Of a DNA stretch of 64,000 nucleotides, positions 27,776 through 36,375 are shown piece after piece. Within the stretch, counting starts at the first letter, position 1; the number at the start of each line of letters is the position of its first letter. A program made the translations under genes and the position numbers. This DNA is from an uncultured Fluviicola sp. GTDB lineage: Bacteria; Bacteroidota; Bacteroidia; Flavobacteriales; Crocinitomicaceae. The notes beneath the pieces were generated by a model. It was not told the origin of the DNA. It worked only from the letters and a program-made list of their open reading frames with translations, and did not search any database. The DNA lies in contig NZ_CAMLDC010000023.1 of assembly GCF_946478805.1 (NCBI RefSeq), positions 12,336-76,335 of the forward strand, read 5' to 3'.

Positions 27776-28681
27776 ATGTCTGCATTAAAAAACTTTATCC
27801 GCTCGATTGTTCCAGGCCGATTACTGAATGCTTATCGGGAACGGAAGAAGAATAAACAACGTAAATCAATTCAGCAACAAGCTGCAAAAGGGGAAGGCCT
27901 TACGCTTGAGAAATTAATACAGGAACTTCAAAGTTGTGGAATAAAGGAAGGTGATTCTGTTTTGGTTCACAGCAGTTTTTCAAAAATCGGTTTTGTGGAA
28001 GGCGGACCAAAAACGTTTGTCGATGCGTTGTTAACTGTTATCGGAACTACCGGAAATTTATTGATGCCAAGTTCCCCCAATGCAGGTTACCAGTTGGATT
28101 ATATCCGTAACCTGACCTTGTTCGATGTTCAAAACGATGCTTCAAAAATGGGTGCGATTACTGAATATTTTAGAACACTTCCGGGTGTTAAACGTTCGGA
28201 AAGTCCTACAGAACCTGTGTGTTGTTTCGGACCGAAAGCAGATTGGTTCACAAGTGGTCATTTGGGAGAAGAAACTCCGTATACCAAAAACAGTCCTTTT
28301 GCTCGACTTGCAGAAGTCAATGGAAAAATCCTATACGTGGGTGTAACACTTGATAATGCAGGAACTTCATTACATGTTTTAGAAGATGCGGTTGCTGATT
28401 TCAAGTTTCCAGTCTACTATCCCAAAGTGTTCCATGTTTCGGTGAAACGGATTGATGGGACACTTGTTCCCGTTTCTGTTAAAGTGCATAATCCGGAACA
28501 ATCTGCCAAGCGCAAATGTGATGGATTGTTGCCGCTCTTTGAAGCAAAAGGAGTGGTGAAACATGCAACAATCGGAAATGCAAAAACCTTGGTATTTGAT
28601 GCTGCTAAAATGCTGGAAGTGATGATTGCCGAATACCAAAATAATGGTGTGACAATGTATACGCCCACAGGAGATAAATAA
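27776..28681 (+). CDS. AAC(3)/YokD-family acetyltransferase
   Basis: A 301-aa protein of the antibiotic_NAT fold (PF02522). Core motifs are present: GDSVLVHSSFSKIGFVEGGPKTFVDALL, TGNLLMPSSPNAGY, RSESPTEPVCCFGPKADWFT and SPFARLAEVNGKILYVGVTLDNAGTSLHVLEDA. An additional basic N-terminal 45 residues (LLNAYRERKKNKQRKSIQQQ) precedes the domain. Members include aminoglycoside 3-N-acetyltransferases, but chromosomal Bacteroidota forms like this are often found with cell-surface genes and probably acetylate sugars. I would not call it a resistance gene. It is coupled to the WG-repeat gene. Confidence 0.85.
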   Translation: MSALKNFIRSIVPGRLLNAYRERKKNKQRKSIQQQAAKGEGLTLEKLIQELQSCGIKEGDSVLVHSSFSKIGFVEGGPKTFVDALLTVIGTTGNLLMPSSPNAGYQLDYIRNLTLFDVQNDASKMGAITEYFRTLPGVKRSESPTEPVCCFGPKADWFTSGHLGEETPYTKNSPFARLAEVNGKILYVGVTLDNAGTSLHVLEDAVADFKFPVYYPKVFHVSVKRIDGTLVPVSVKVHNPEQSAKRKCDGLLPLFEAKGVVKHATIGNAKTLVFDAAKMLEVMIAEYQNNGVTMYTPTGDK

Positions 28682-28856
28682 AGTTTTGAGTATAGGATTT
28701 TGCGTTCTTTCTCCTACGCTAAAGCTTTGGTGTAAGCGTTCACTATTAATGGTTGAAGAAAAATAGATTCTTACCGCAAAGAGAAGGGAGTTTACAGAGG
28801 TGTATAACTCCGAAGATATATTCCAAATAGAATAGGAAATTTTATGCAAGCATTGC

Positions 28857-28864
28857 TATTTTTG
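28857..28864 (+). promoter_or_regulatory. -7 box of menB
   Basis: TATTTTTG matches TAnnTTTG and lies 21 nt before the menB ATG. The -33 is weak. The 200-nt gap before it holds no gene; it includes the ttaccgcaaagagaagg phrase also seen in part before aroK. Confidence 0.45.
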
Positions 28865-28885
28865 TAAAATCTAAAAAAACAGAAC

Positions 28886-29707
28886 ATGTCAAATAGAAAT
28901 TGGACATCAATCAAGTCCTATACAGATATCAAATTCGAATTCTTCGAGGGAATCGGGAAAATTACCATCAACAGACCGAAAGTGTACAATGCTTTCCGTC
29001 CGGAAACGAACATGGAAATGTTGGACGCATTGGAGATCTGTCGTGAAAGACAAGATATCGGTGTGGTTGTTTTGACCGGTGAAGGGGACAAGGCATTTTG
29101 TTCGGGTGGAGATCAGAACGTGAAAGGAGTGGGAGGATATATTTCTGAAAACGGTGTTCCTCGTTTGAATGTTTTGGATGTTCATAAAGCAATACGTGCT
29201 TTACCTAAACCGGTTATTGCAATGGTAAATGGTTATGCAATTGGTGGTGGACACGTACTTCACGTCGTTTGTGATATCACGATTGCTTCTGACAATGCGC
29301 GCTTCGGTCAAACCGGACCGAAAGTGGGTAGTTTCGATGCCGGATTCGGATCGTCTTTTCTTGCTAGTCATGTCGGCCAGAAAAAAGCACGTGAAATTTG
29401 GTTCTTATGTGAGCAATATACTGCGGATGAAGCAGAGAAAATGGGGATGGTGAACAAAGTGGTTCCATTGAAAGATTTGGAAGATACAACCGTTCAATGG
29501 TGCCAGACTATGATGAAACGTTCTCCATTAGCTCTTCGTATGATCAAACGGGGATTGAACGCAGAATTGGATGGACAACGTGGTTTGATGGAATTTGCAG
29601 GAGACGCAACTTTGATGTATTACCTGATGGAGGAAGCCCAGGAAGGAAAACGTGCCTTTTTGGAGAAACGTGAACCGAATTTCCAACAATTCCCTAAATT
29701 CCCATAA
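28886..29707 (+). CDS. menB: 1,4-dihydroxy-2-naphthoyl-CoA synthase
   Basis: A 273-aa crotonase-fold enzyme that closes the naphthoate ring from o-succinylbenzoyl-CoA in menaquinone synthesis. It has the oxyanion-hole motifs [15 protein letters not shown] and [18 protein letters not shown], and [33 protein letters not shown] with the MenB-specific aspartate (GSFDAGFG) and the C-terminal [31 protein letters not shown]. Length is as usual for the family. It stands alone here, without other men genes. An AT-rich inverted repeat follows. Confidence 0.97.
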   Translation: MSNRNWTSIKSYTDIKFEFFEGIGKITINRPKVYNAFRPETNMEMLDALEICRERQDIGVVVLTGEGDKAFCSGGDQNVKGVGGYISENGVPRLNVLDVHKAIRALPKPVIAMVNGYAIGGGHVLHVVCDITIASDNARFGQTGPKVGSFDAGFGSSFLASHVGQKKAREIWFLCEQYTADEAEKMGMVNKVVPLKDLEDTTVQWCQTMMKRSPLALRMIKRGLNAELDGQRGLMEFAGDATLMYYLMEEAQEGKRAFLEKREPNFQQFPKFP

Positions 29708-29717
29708 ATATTAATGT

Positions 29718-29778
29718 AAAATTGAAAATGGACAATTGAAAAGACTTTTCCATTTTAAAATTTTCAATTCTCAATTTA
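29718..29778. repeat. AT-rich inverted repeat after menB
   Basis: AAATTGAAAATGG on the left and CCATTTT with AAAATTTTCAATT on the right form an imperfect long hairpin in the 75-nt gap between menB and the MscS gene. Related words recur at 31078-31140 and 31440-31462. It could end menB transcription. Confidence 0.4.
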
Positions 29779-29782
29779 AGGC

Positions 29783-30634
29783 ATGGCACTTTTAGATATC
29801 GAAGCTGATTTTCAGCGCATTTTCGGATTCAGTTTAACAGAAGGTAAGCAATGGGTGGTCAAATCAGGAACAAACCTGATTTTTGCTGCCATTATTCTTT
29901 TTGTCGGGTTTTGGGTTTCAAAATGGATTGGCCGTTTGGTTGTTCGCATTCTTACCCGTGGGAAGGTAGACGCAGGACTCATTACTTTTTTATCCAGCTT
30001 AACCACCATCATCCTTAAAATACTGGTTGTTGTAACGGCAATTACGCAGTTGGGGATTGAAATGACTTCATTTGTTGCAATTCTCGGTGCTGCCGGTTTG
30101 GCTATTGGTATGGCATTTTCGGGAACGCTTTCCAATTTTGCCGGAGGTGTGATGATCCTGTTGTTTAAACCTTTCAAGGTCGGGGACACCATTTTGACAC
30201 AAACTTTACAGGGAACGGTAAAAGAAATCCAGATCTTTTATACCTACTTGCATACTTCGGATAACAAAGTGATTGTGATTCCGAATGGACCGATTGCCAA
30301 TGGCCCGTTGACCAATTTCACGAAGGCAAATGTACGAAGGGTCGATTGGCATATTCCGATTTCCTACGGAGATGATTATGTGAAAGCGCATCAATTGATT
30401 TTAAAGTATTTGTCTGAAGACAAAAAAGTAAAGAAAGATCCGGCTCCCTTTGTGGCGCTGGGTGAATTGGGAGCTTCTGTCATGATTACAGTAAGAGCCT
30501 GGGCTAAAACGGATGACTTTTGGCCTGTTTATTATGAGCTGAATAGAAGAATTTACGAAGAATTTATCAAAGAAGGGTTAAATTTAACTTCACCGCAGGA
30601 ACACATCGTACAAATGCAGCAAGCAAAACCATGA
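29783..30634 (+). CDS. mscS: Small-conductance mechanosensitive channel
   Basis: A 283-aa inner-membrane protein of the MscS family that opens on membrane tension. There are three membrane helices at about 27-47, 70-92 and 95-125. The third is the pore helix, GAAGLAIGMAFSGTLSNFAGGVMILLF, with the alternating Gly/Ala packing of the family, followed by the beta domain KPFKVGDTILTQTLQGTVKEIQIFYTYLHTSDNKVIVIPNGPIANGPLTNFT. The length matches E. coli MscS. The stop overlaps the thioesterase start by 4 nt. Confidence 0.95.
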   Translation: MALLDIEADFQRIFGFSLTEGKQWVVKSGTNLIFAAIILFVGFWVSKWIGRLVVRILTRGKVDAGLITFLSSLTTIILKILVVVTAITQLGIEMTSFVAILGAAGLAIGMAFSGTLSNFAGGVMILLFKPFKVGDTILTQTLQGTVKEIQIFYTYLHTSDNKVIVIPNGPIANGPLTNFTKANVRRVDWHIPISYGDDYVKAHQLILKYLSEDKKVKKDPAPFVALGELGASVMITVRAWAKTDDFWPVYYELNRRIYEEFIKEGLNLTSPQEHIVQMQQAKP

Positions 30635-31074
30635 CAGATTTAAAACAACATCCGATCATTCAGCAATACATTATATGGAATCGCTTCGGTGAATTGCTGG
30701 GAATGGATTTTACGGTAGTGGAGAAGGGACATGTCTTGTATACCATGACGATCAACAGTGATCATCTGGCGACTCCTTTCGCTGCACACGGCGGATCAGT
30801 TGCCGCTTTAATTGATGCCGCACTTGGTGTAGCTTGTTTAACGGAAGTTTGCGAAGAAATGAAAGTCGTTTCAACGGTCAATTTGACGATTTCATTCTTG
30901 AATCCGGCTAACAAAGATGATGTTTTATCCGCTGATGCTCGAGTTACCAAATCCGGAAAACGGATTTTATTTGTGGAAGGAAAAGTAACGAATCAGAAAG
31001 GAATATTGATCGCAACTGCTTCGGCAACAATGAATGCGTATCCTGTTTCTAAAATCAGTGAGAAGGTCTTTTGA
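30631..31074 (+). CDS. PaaI-like hotdog thioesterase
   Basis: A 147-aa single-domain hotdog protein. The signature AAHGGSVAALIDAALGVACL is the PaaI-type active-site motif (HGG plus a downstream Asp), and FLNPANKDDVLSADARVTKSGKRILFVEGKVTNQKGILIATASATM is the conserved C-terminal strand set. It is expected to hydrolyse acyl-CoA thioesters; the substrate is unknown. The ATGA overlap with mscS indicates co-translation with the channel gene. Confidence 0.9.
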   Translation: MTDLKQHPIIQQYIIWNRFGELLGMDFTVVEKGHVLYTMTINSDHLATPFAAHGGSVAALIDAALGVACLTEVCEEMKVVSTVNLTISFLNPANKDDVLSADARVTKSGKRILFVEGKVTNQKGILIATASATMNAYPVSKISEKVF

Positions 31075-31453
31075 ATTCAAAAATTGAAAATGCAATCCCG
31101 ATGGCTATCGGGATGAAAAGACTTTCTATTTTCTTTTGCCACAGTGATTAAGATTCTGTAAAACAATCAGCCTGCACACTTGTGAGAAAGTTATTCACTA
31201 AAGCTTCGGATATTGAAGGAGTTCATTTTTCACTTGTTTTTGTATCGGAATCTACTGAAACATAGTAAAATCAGGTGTTAAATAAATAACTTTTTCGTAC
31301 TCTATCCATACAGTATCTATGCTTTATCTATGCAGTATCTATACTTGGGGTTCGGGATACCTGTTTTTGATGGTTTTTGAGAGTTTTTGAATGTGACAGT
31401 TGTGAGAAATTGAAAACGGATTTGACTCTGTTCAATTATCCATTTTGCAATTT
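31075..31453. other. Gene-free convergent intergenic region with short repeats
   Basis: 379 nt between the 3' ends of the thioesterase gene and folP. It holds a perfect 8-bp hairpin (ATCCCGAT, GGCT loop, ATCGGGAT at 31095-31114). It also holds two tandem copies of a roughly 22-nt AT-rich unit at 31302-31346 (core cagtatctat) and two copies of ttgtgagaaa near 31180 and 31399. I see no coding sequence and no T-run terminator of classical form. Confidence 0.6.
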
Positions 31454-32323
31454 TCAATTCTTTTTGATTCTTTCCCAAAGCTTCACCACCTCAACTGCTT
31501 CTTTCACATCGTGTACGCGCAATATTGATGCTCCTTTGTCCAGAGCCATTGTGTTTAAAACGCTGGTTCCATTCAGTGAATCTTCGGCTTCGATTCCCAG
31601 GGTTTTGTAAATCAGTGATTTTCGTGAGATTCCAACCAGGATAGGGCAGTCGAATAATTGAAAAGCTTCCAGGTAGGAAAAGAGCTCTAAATTTTGAGTG
31701 CTGTTTTTTGCAAAACCGAATCCGGGGTCAATTATCAAATCCTTTATTCCGGGAGTCCGTGCTTTTTCAACCTGGATTCCAAGTTCGACCATTACTTCCT
31801 GAAGTAAATGGTGGTAATTGTTCAATTGAGCCATGGTTTGGGGAGTTCCTCTCATGTGCATCAGGACATAAGGAACCCGGTATTCCGCAACGATAGAAAA
31901 AATCTCCGGGTTGATCAATCCACCGCTGATGTCATTTATCAGGTGCACACCTTGTTCCAGTACATAATTGGCAACCTCGGATTGAAAAGTATCAACACTG
32001 ATCTTAACTTCCGGATAATGTTCCAATGCATACAAAATGGCGGGTTTGATCCGTTCTATTTCTACTTTTTCGGAAAGGTGTTCTGCGCCGGGCCTACTTG
32101 AGTAACCACCTATATCTAACCATGTTGCACCGTTTTTGACGTGTAGATCGATCAGATCATGTTGCATACCGATGGTTGGACTTTGGCTGGTTGTATAGAA
32201 AGAATCGGGTGTGCAATTGACAATTCCCATTACCTGTGGAGTGGAAATAGTGAATAACTTACCGCGGATGTTTAGCTCCCATTCTCGCGAAAAATGTGTA
32301 TTTTCAGACCTTAAAAATTCCAT
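31454..32323 (-). CDS. folP: Dihydropteroate synthase
   Basis: A 289-aa TIM-barrel enzyme joining p-aminobenzoate to dihydropterin pyrophosphate in folate synthesis. The motifs are PQVMGIVNCTPDSFYTTSQ (pterin and pyrophosphate loop), WLDIGGYSSRPGA, HLINDISGG, DPGFGFAKNSTQNLELF, VGISRKSLIYKTLG and the terminal ILRVHDVKEA. It is divergent from the DUF1599 gene, with 10 nt between the start codons, a gene order I know from many Bacteroidota. The second loop GGYSSRPGA reads normally; no resistance-type insertion is seen. Confidence 0.96.
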   Translation of the reverse strand: MEFLRSENTHFSREWELNIRGKLFTISTPQVMGIVNCTPDSFYTTSQSPTIGMQHDLIDLHVKNGATWLDIGGYSSRPGAEHLSEKVEIERIKPAILYALEHYPEVKISVDTFQSEVANYVLEQGVHLINDISGGLINPEIFSIVAEYRVPYVLMHMRGTPQTMAQLNNYHHLLQEVMVELGIQVEKARTPGIKDLIIDPGFGFAKNSTQNLELFSYLEAFQLFDCPILVGISRKSLIYKTLGIEAEDSLNGTSVLNTMALDKGASILRVHDVKEAVEVVKLWERIKKN

Positions 32324-32333
32324 ACTTACATAG

Positions 32334-32870
32334 ATGATACAAACATCGGAACAATATCAACACATCGTACAGGGTTGTAGAGAAATTTTCCTTAAAAAGA
32401 CGAAAGATTACGGAACTTCCTGGCGTATTGCCAGGGCAAGTAGTTTAACGGATCAAATCTTCATCAAAGCAAATCGTATTCGAACAATCCAGGAAACCGG
32501 TGAGAATAAAGTAGGGGAAAGTATCGAAGGTGAGTTTGGTGCGATGATGAATTATTGTATCATGGCTATTATTCAATGCCGCTCAACCGAAGCTTTGGGT
32601 CTTGAATTAACATCCGATCAAGCCTTGAGTCTTTACAATGAGGTTGCCCAGGAGGCTTTTGATCTGATGGAAAAAAAGAATCACGATTATGGTGAAGCCT
32701 GGAGAGATATGCGGGTCAGTTCATTAACCGATATGATTTTGATGAAGTTGTTACGAATCAAACAAATTGAAGATAATGGAGGAAAAACCATAGCTTCGGA
32801 GGGAATTGAATCGAATTATTTTGATATTTTGAACTACTCTATTTTTGCATTGATACACCTTACCCTTTAA
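32334..32870 (+). CDS. DUF1599 protein with duplicated domain
   Basis: A 178-aa cytosolic protein made of two tandem copies of the DUF1599 (nucleotide-modification-associated domain 1) unit. Copy one is at about 18-83 (FLKKTKDYGTSWRIARASSLTDQIFIKANRIRTIQE) and copy two at about 108-175 (DLMEKKNHDYGEAWRDMRVSSLTDMILMKLLRIKQIED). Each has the K-x2-DYG and W-R pattern. In some bacteria related domains sit with nucleotide-modifying genes, but here it heads the operon with the DoxX-like protein and tpiA next to folP, its usual Bacteroidota setting. The biochemical role is unknown. Confidence 0.85.
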   Translation: MIQTSEQYQHIVQGCREIFLKKTKDYGTSWRIARASSLTDQIFIKANRIRTIQETGENKVGESIEGEFGAMMNYCIMAIIQCRSTEALGLELTSDQALSLYNEVAQEAFDLMEKKNHDYGEAWRDMRVSSLTDMILMKLLRIKQIEDNGGKTIASEGIESNYFDILNYSIFALIHLTL

Positions 32871-32883
32871 AATACCGGCTTCT

Positions 32884-34785
32884 ATGAAAACTATGCGAAC
32901 GATTGCAGGACATTCCTTACCACTCAATGTTCTGTTTGTGATTTTAAACCTTGCCGGATTAACGCTCATTACCATGGGCTTTCATGATTCGTTTGAAACC
33001 CAAAAGCTGCTTTTCGTAAGTATCGGTCTGGTTTTGATGTTGTTCTCAGCAGTGGCATTGATCTTCTTCAAAGGAAGATTGATGATTGCAACCGTTTCCC
33101 GTGTAATTGTGGGAAGTTTGTTCATCGTTTCGGGCTTGATCAAGGCAAACGATCCGCTCGGATTTTCCTATAAGCTTGAGGAATACTTTGAAGATGGTGC
33201 GTTGGCTTACCGAATCAAGGAACTTTTCGGGGCGCCGGGTTTTTCATTGGAATATTTCATTCAACATGCGCTGGCACTTTCGGTGATCATCTGTATCGTT
33301 GAAATAGTTTTGGGAGTCCTGGTCATTATTGGCGGTAAAATGCGCTTGGTGAGCTGGTTACTGGTAATTACCATGTTGTTTTTTACTTTCCTTACCTGGC
33401 ATACTTCGACGTGTGATGCAAAACAGAAATTTGTAGATAGAGACACCTATTCCCTGGTTGATTCAAAGGAAGCACAACTGGCGGATAATAAGATTGAAGA
33501 GGCAAAAACCAATAAAGACGTTAAGATTATTTCCAAAACCTCGAAAGAAGTGGTGGTGGAAGAAATGAAATCTCCACAATGTGTAACGGATTGCGGATGT
33601 TTCGGGGATGCTATGAAAGGTTCGGTTGGAAGATCATTGACCCCGAAAGAATCACTTTGGAAAGATATTGTCTTGCTCTACCTGGCAATTTGGATCTTTG
33701 CCGCTCAAGGAATCATTAAACCGAATAATGTACGACAAAACTGGTTGTACGTTCCGATTTCAATGCTGTTGATTACCACTTTGTCCTGGGTTTTTGATTG
33801 GTATTTCCCGATTATCTTCTCTTTAATTGCCATTCTCGCAGCTTTGTGGACTTACCGGATTCGGAACCGATTTATCGGGAATCATATGGGTTCAGCGTTG
33901 GTAGTGGCGCTTTTATGCGGGATTTTCATCGGGTATGTATTGAAGTATGACCCTTTGAGAGATTACAGATCGTATGCGGTAGGGAATTATTTACCTGACT
34001 TGACGAAAAACGGAGATCCCGGAAAATACCAGAGTTTACTGGTTTATAAAAACCTGCAAACGGGCGTTAAGAAAGAATACGACGGATCCAGCAAGGAATT
34101 CATGGATTCTAAAATTTGGGAAAAGACCAAAGAGTGGAAATACGAAACCATGGTAAACAAGGAAATTATTCCGATGAGATTGCCTTCCATTGATACCGCT
34201 CAATTCAATCCTTCACGCAGTATTCAATCCTTGTCAGAAGACGAATTGCAATTGGATGCAGTGAAAAAACAACTGAAAAACCGAAAAATAACCGGTTTGC
34301 GATTGATGGATAAGGTGACGAAGGAAAAAATGGATATCACAGAATTGGAATACAATGTGGAATCTTATCCTGTGGACACCTATACGATCCTGGATACTAT
34401 TCAAGTGGATAATCCGGAGTTGTCAGATGTAAGTATCCGTCAGTTCCTGTTTACTGCACCGAAAGTAATTGTTGTTTTTTCAAAAAACCTGGGAGAATTT
34501 GACCTGGATCACTTGAATGAAATCAAATCTGTGGCTGCGAAAGCGAAAAAAGCAGGAATTCCGTTTGTACTGGTTGTCGGATCGGGAGATGAAGAAATCG
34601 CTGCATTCAAAAAGAAACACCAGTTACACGTACCGGTCTTTATCAATGATGGAATCGAGTTGAAAGCAATTTCACGCGCGAATCCGGCTTTGATGGTATT
34701 GAGATACGGTCGGGTGAAAGGAAAATATACCGGTAATTCGTTGCCGACATTCAATTGGATTCAAACACATTTATTAGCAAAATAG
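32884..34785 (+). CDS. BT_3928-type DoxX membrane protein with thioredoxin-like end
   Basis: A 633-aa membrane protein. After two N-terminal helices (about 15-50) comes the DoxX/MauE-like four-helix region with the motif SGLIKANDPLGFSYKLEEYFEDGAL. It continues with TWHTSTCDAKQ and the cysteine-rich QCVTDCGCFGDAMKG, four more helices, and a C-terminal thioredoxin-like domain without a CxxC (VIVVFSKNLGEFDLDHLNEIKSVAAKAKKAGIPFVLVVGSG, then ISRANPALMVLRYGRV). This is the layout of the BT_3928 family, thought to act in envelope redox or electron transport. It lies in the folP/DUF1599/tpiA neighbourhood, 13 nt after DUF1599 and 1 nt before tpiA. Confidence 0.85.
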   Translation: MKTMRTIAGHSLPLNVLFVILNLAGLTLITMGFHDSFETQKLLFVSIGLVLMLFSAVALIFFKGRLMIATVSRVIVGSLFIVSGLIKANDPLGFSYKLEEYFEDGALAYRIKELFGAPGFSLEYFIQHALALSVIICIVEIVLGVLVIIGGKMRLVSWLLVITMLFFTFLTWHTSTCDAKQKFVDRDTYSLVDSKEAQLADNKIEEAKTNKDVKIISKTSKEVVVEEMKSPQCVTDCGCFGDAMKGSVGRSLTPKESLWKDIVLLYLAIWIFAAQGIIKPNNVRQNWLYVPISMLLITTLSWVFDWYFPIIFSLIAILAALWTYRIRNRFIGNHMGSALVVALLCGIFIGYVLKYDPLRDYRSYAVGNYLPDLTKNGDPGKYQSLLVYKNLQTGVKKEYDGSSKEFMDSKIWEKTKEWKYETMVNKEIIPMRLPSIDTAQFNPSRSIQSLSEDELQLDAVKKQLKNRKITGLRLMDKVTKEKMDITELEYNVESYPVDTYTILDTIQVDNPELSDVSIRQFLFTAPKVIVVFSKNLGEFDLDHLNEIKSVAAKAKKAGIPFVLVVGSGDEEIAAFKKKHQLHVPVFINDGIELKAISRANPALMVLRYGRVKGKYTGNSLPTFNWIQTHLLAK

Positions 34786-34786
34786 C

Positions 34787-35548
34787 ATGCGCTCAAAAAT
34801 TGTAGCAGGAAACTGGAAAATGAACTTGTCTCAGACAGAGGCAAAAGCACTGTGCAAGGAAGTAAATAACATGAACATCGGTTCGGAAATAGAAGTCTAT
34901 ATTTTTCCCCCGATGTTGTATGCAAGTGATTGCAAAGCAATCTCAACAAGGGTGAAAGTGGGAGCGCAAAATGCCTACCCGAAAGATAACGGAGCTTTTA
35001 CAGGTGAAGTGAGTATGTGGCAATTGAAAGAAGCCGGAATTGAGGCGGTATTGATCGGACATTCGGAACGAAGAGAATATTTCAAGGAAGATAATACGCT
35101 GTTGAAACAAAAACTGGATGCTGCTCTTGCTCATGGAATCAGACCTTTCTTCTGTTGTGGAGAGCCATTGGATATCCGCCACGACAATTCCTTTTTGAGT
35201 TATGTGAAAAACCAATTGGAAGAAAGTGTGTTTCATCTTTCCGCTGCTGAATTCGAAAAAGTGGTCCTGGCGTACGAGCCGATCTGGGCAATCGGAACCG
35301 GGCAAACGGCAAGCACGGAGCAAGCTGAAGAAATGCATGCGGCAATCCGGTCGTGGGTAGAAGAGAGGTATGGAAATGAGATCGCAGAAAACACGTCCAT
35401 TTTATATGGTGGAAGTTGTAACCCAAGTAATGCACAGGCGTTATTCGCTTGCGAAAATGTAGATGGAGGATTGATCGGAGGTGCATCTTTAAAAGCAGCA
35501 GATTTTTCCGTTTTAGTAGCTGAAGGAACATGGACTATTTTGAATTAA
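34787..35548 (+). CDS. tpiA: Triose-phosphate isomerase
   Basis: A 253-aa TIM-barrel enzyme interconverting dihydroxyacetone phosphate and glyceraldehyde 3-phosphate. The catalytic residues are in place: GNWKMN with Lys11, GHSERREYF with His92, and AYEPIWAIGTG with Glu164. The phosphate-binding LYGGSCNPSNA and GLIGGASL loops follow. Its 3' end overlaps the prmA start by 19 nt in another frame, implying tight coupling. Confidence 0.98.
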   Translation: MRSKIVAGNWKMNLSQTEAKALCKEVNNMNIGSEIEVYIFPPMLYASDCKAISTRVKVGAQNAYPKDNGAFTGEVSMWQLKEAGIEAVLIGHSERREYFKEDNTLLKQKLDAALAHGIRPFFCCGEPLDIRHDNSFLSYVKNQLEESVFHLSAAEFEKVVLAYEPIWAIGTGQTASTEQAEEMHAAIRSWVEERYGNEIAENTSILYGGSCNPSNAQALFACENVDGGLIGGASLKAADFSVLVAEGTWTILN

Positions 35549-36375
35549 CAGTTAATATCGAGCCAAGAGATCCTTGGTCGGATATTCTCGTTGCGGAATT
35601 GGCCGAATTCGGCTTTGAAAGTTTTGTCGAGACCGATTTGGGAATCCAGGCATATGCACCAGTTCAAATTGGAGATGTTTCAACCATTTTGAAAGAAACA
35701 TGTATTCACGACAATCCCGAAATTCAAGTGGATTGGAAACTGGAAGAGATTCCACATCAGAATTGGAATGCAACGTGGGAAGAGTCATTTGATCCTGTTT
35801 TGGTGGATTCAAGACTTGCAATCATTGCACCGTTCCACGATGCGGCTGACTTTCCGGATAGGGAACTGATCGTAATCCAACCGCAAATGTCTTTTGGAAC
35901 CGGGCACCACCAGACAACCTACCTGATGTCACAATTCCTGCTTGATTTACACTTACTTCCTGAAAGAGTACTGGATATGGGAACAGGAACCGGTGTGCTG
36001 GCCATTTTAGCGGAGAAAAAAGGAGCACAGGATATCCTGGCTGTAGACATCGAATCCTGGTCGGTGGAGAATGCACTTGAAAATGCGGAACGCAATGGTT
36101 GTTCAAAGATTCGAGGTCTTCTTGGCGACATCGATTCGATCAAAGAAAATGATTTTGGTGTGATACTTGCTAACATCAACAAAAATGTGCTGAAAAGGCA
36201 TTTACCTGATTACGCAAAACTTTGTTCTGATAACGGTTTACTCTATCTGAGTGGTTTCTTCACTTCTGATGTTTCGGAATTGGAGGAAGCAGCCAAAGAA
36301 GCAGGTTTTCAATTAGTAGAAGTAAGAGATAAAGAAACATGGGCATCCATGAAACTTAAAAAAGTAGAACTATGA
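35530..36375 (+). CDS. prmA: Ribosomal protein L11 methyltransferase
   Basis: A 281-aa SAM-dependent methyltransferase that trimethylates ribosomal protein L11. The N-terminal substrate domain (DYFELTVNIEPRDPWSDILVAELAEFGFESF) is followed by QPQMSFGTGHHQTT, the SAM motif VLDMGTGTGVLAILAEKKGA (147-166), AVDIESWSVENALENAERNG, and ILANINKNVLKRHL containing the NPP-like loop variant. It starts inside the 3' end of tpiA and overlaps the next gene by 4 nt. In several Bacteroidota I recall clpS directly after prmA; here clpS lies 11.8 kb away. Confidence 0.95.
   Translation: MDYFELTVNIEPRDPWSDILVAELAEFGFESFVETDLGIQAYAPVQIGDVSTILKETCIHDNPEIQVDWKLEEIPHQNWNATWEESFDPVLVDSRLAIIAPFHDAADFPDRELIVIQPQMSFGTGHHQTTYLMSQFLLDLHLLPERVLDMGTGTGVLAILAEKKGAQDILAVDIESWSVENALENAERNGCSKIRGLLGDIDSIKENDFGVILANINKNVLKRHLPDYAKLCSDNGLLYLSGFFTSDVSELEEAAKEAGFQLVEVRDKETWASMKLKKVEL

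Noticed and set aside
27776..28681. Aminoglycoside resistance gene
   Set aside because: The fold is AAC(3)-like, but the protein has an unusual N-terminal extension and sits with a secreted WG-repeat gene; chromosomal relatives are not known resistance genes.
28379..28849. A 156-aa reading frame opposite the AAC(3)-fold gene
   Set aside because: It is mostly antisense to a well-supported gene, has no recognisable domain, and shows cysteine/histidine-rich composition typical of shadow frames.
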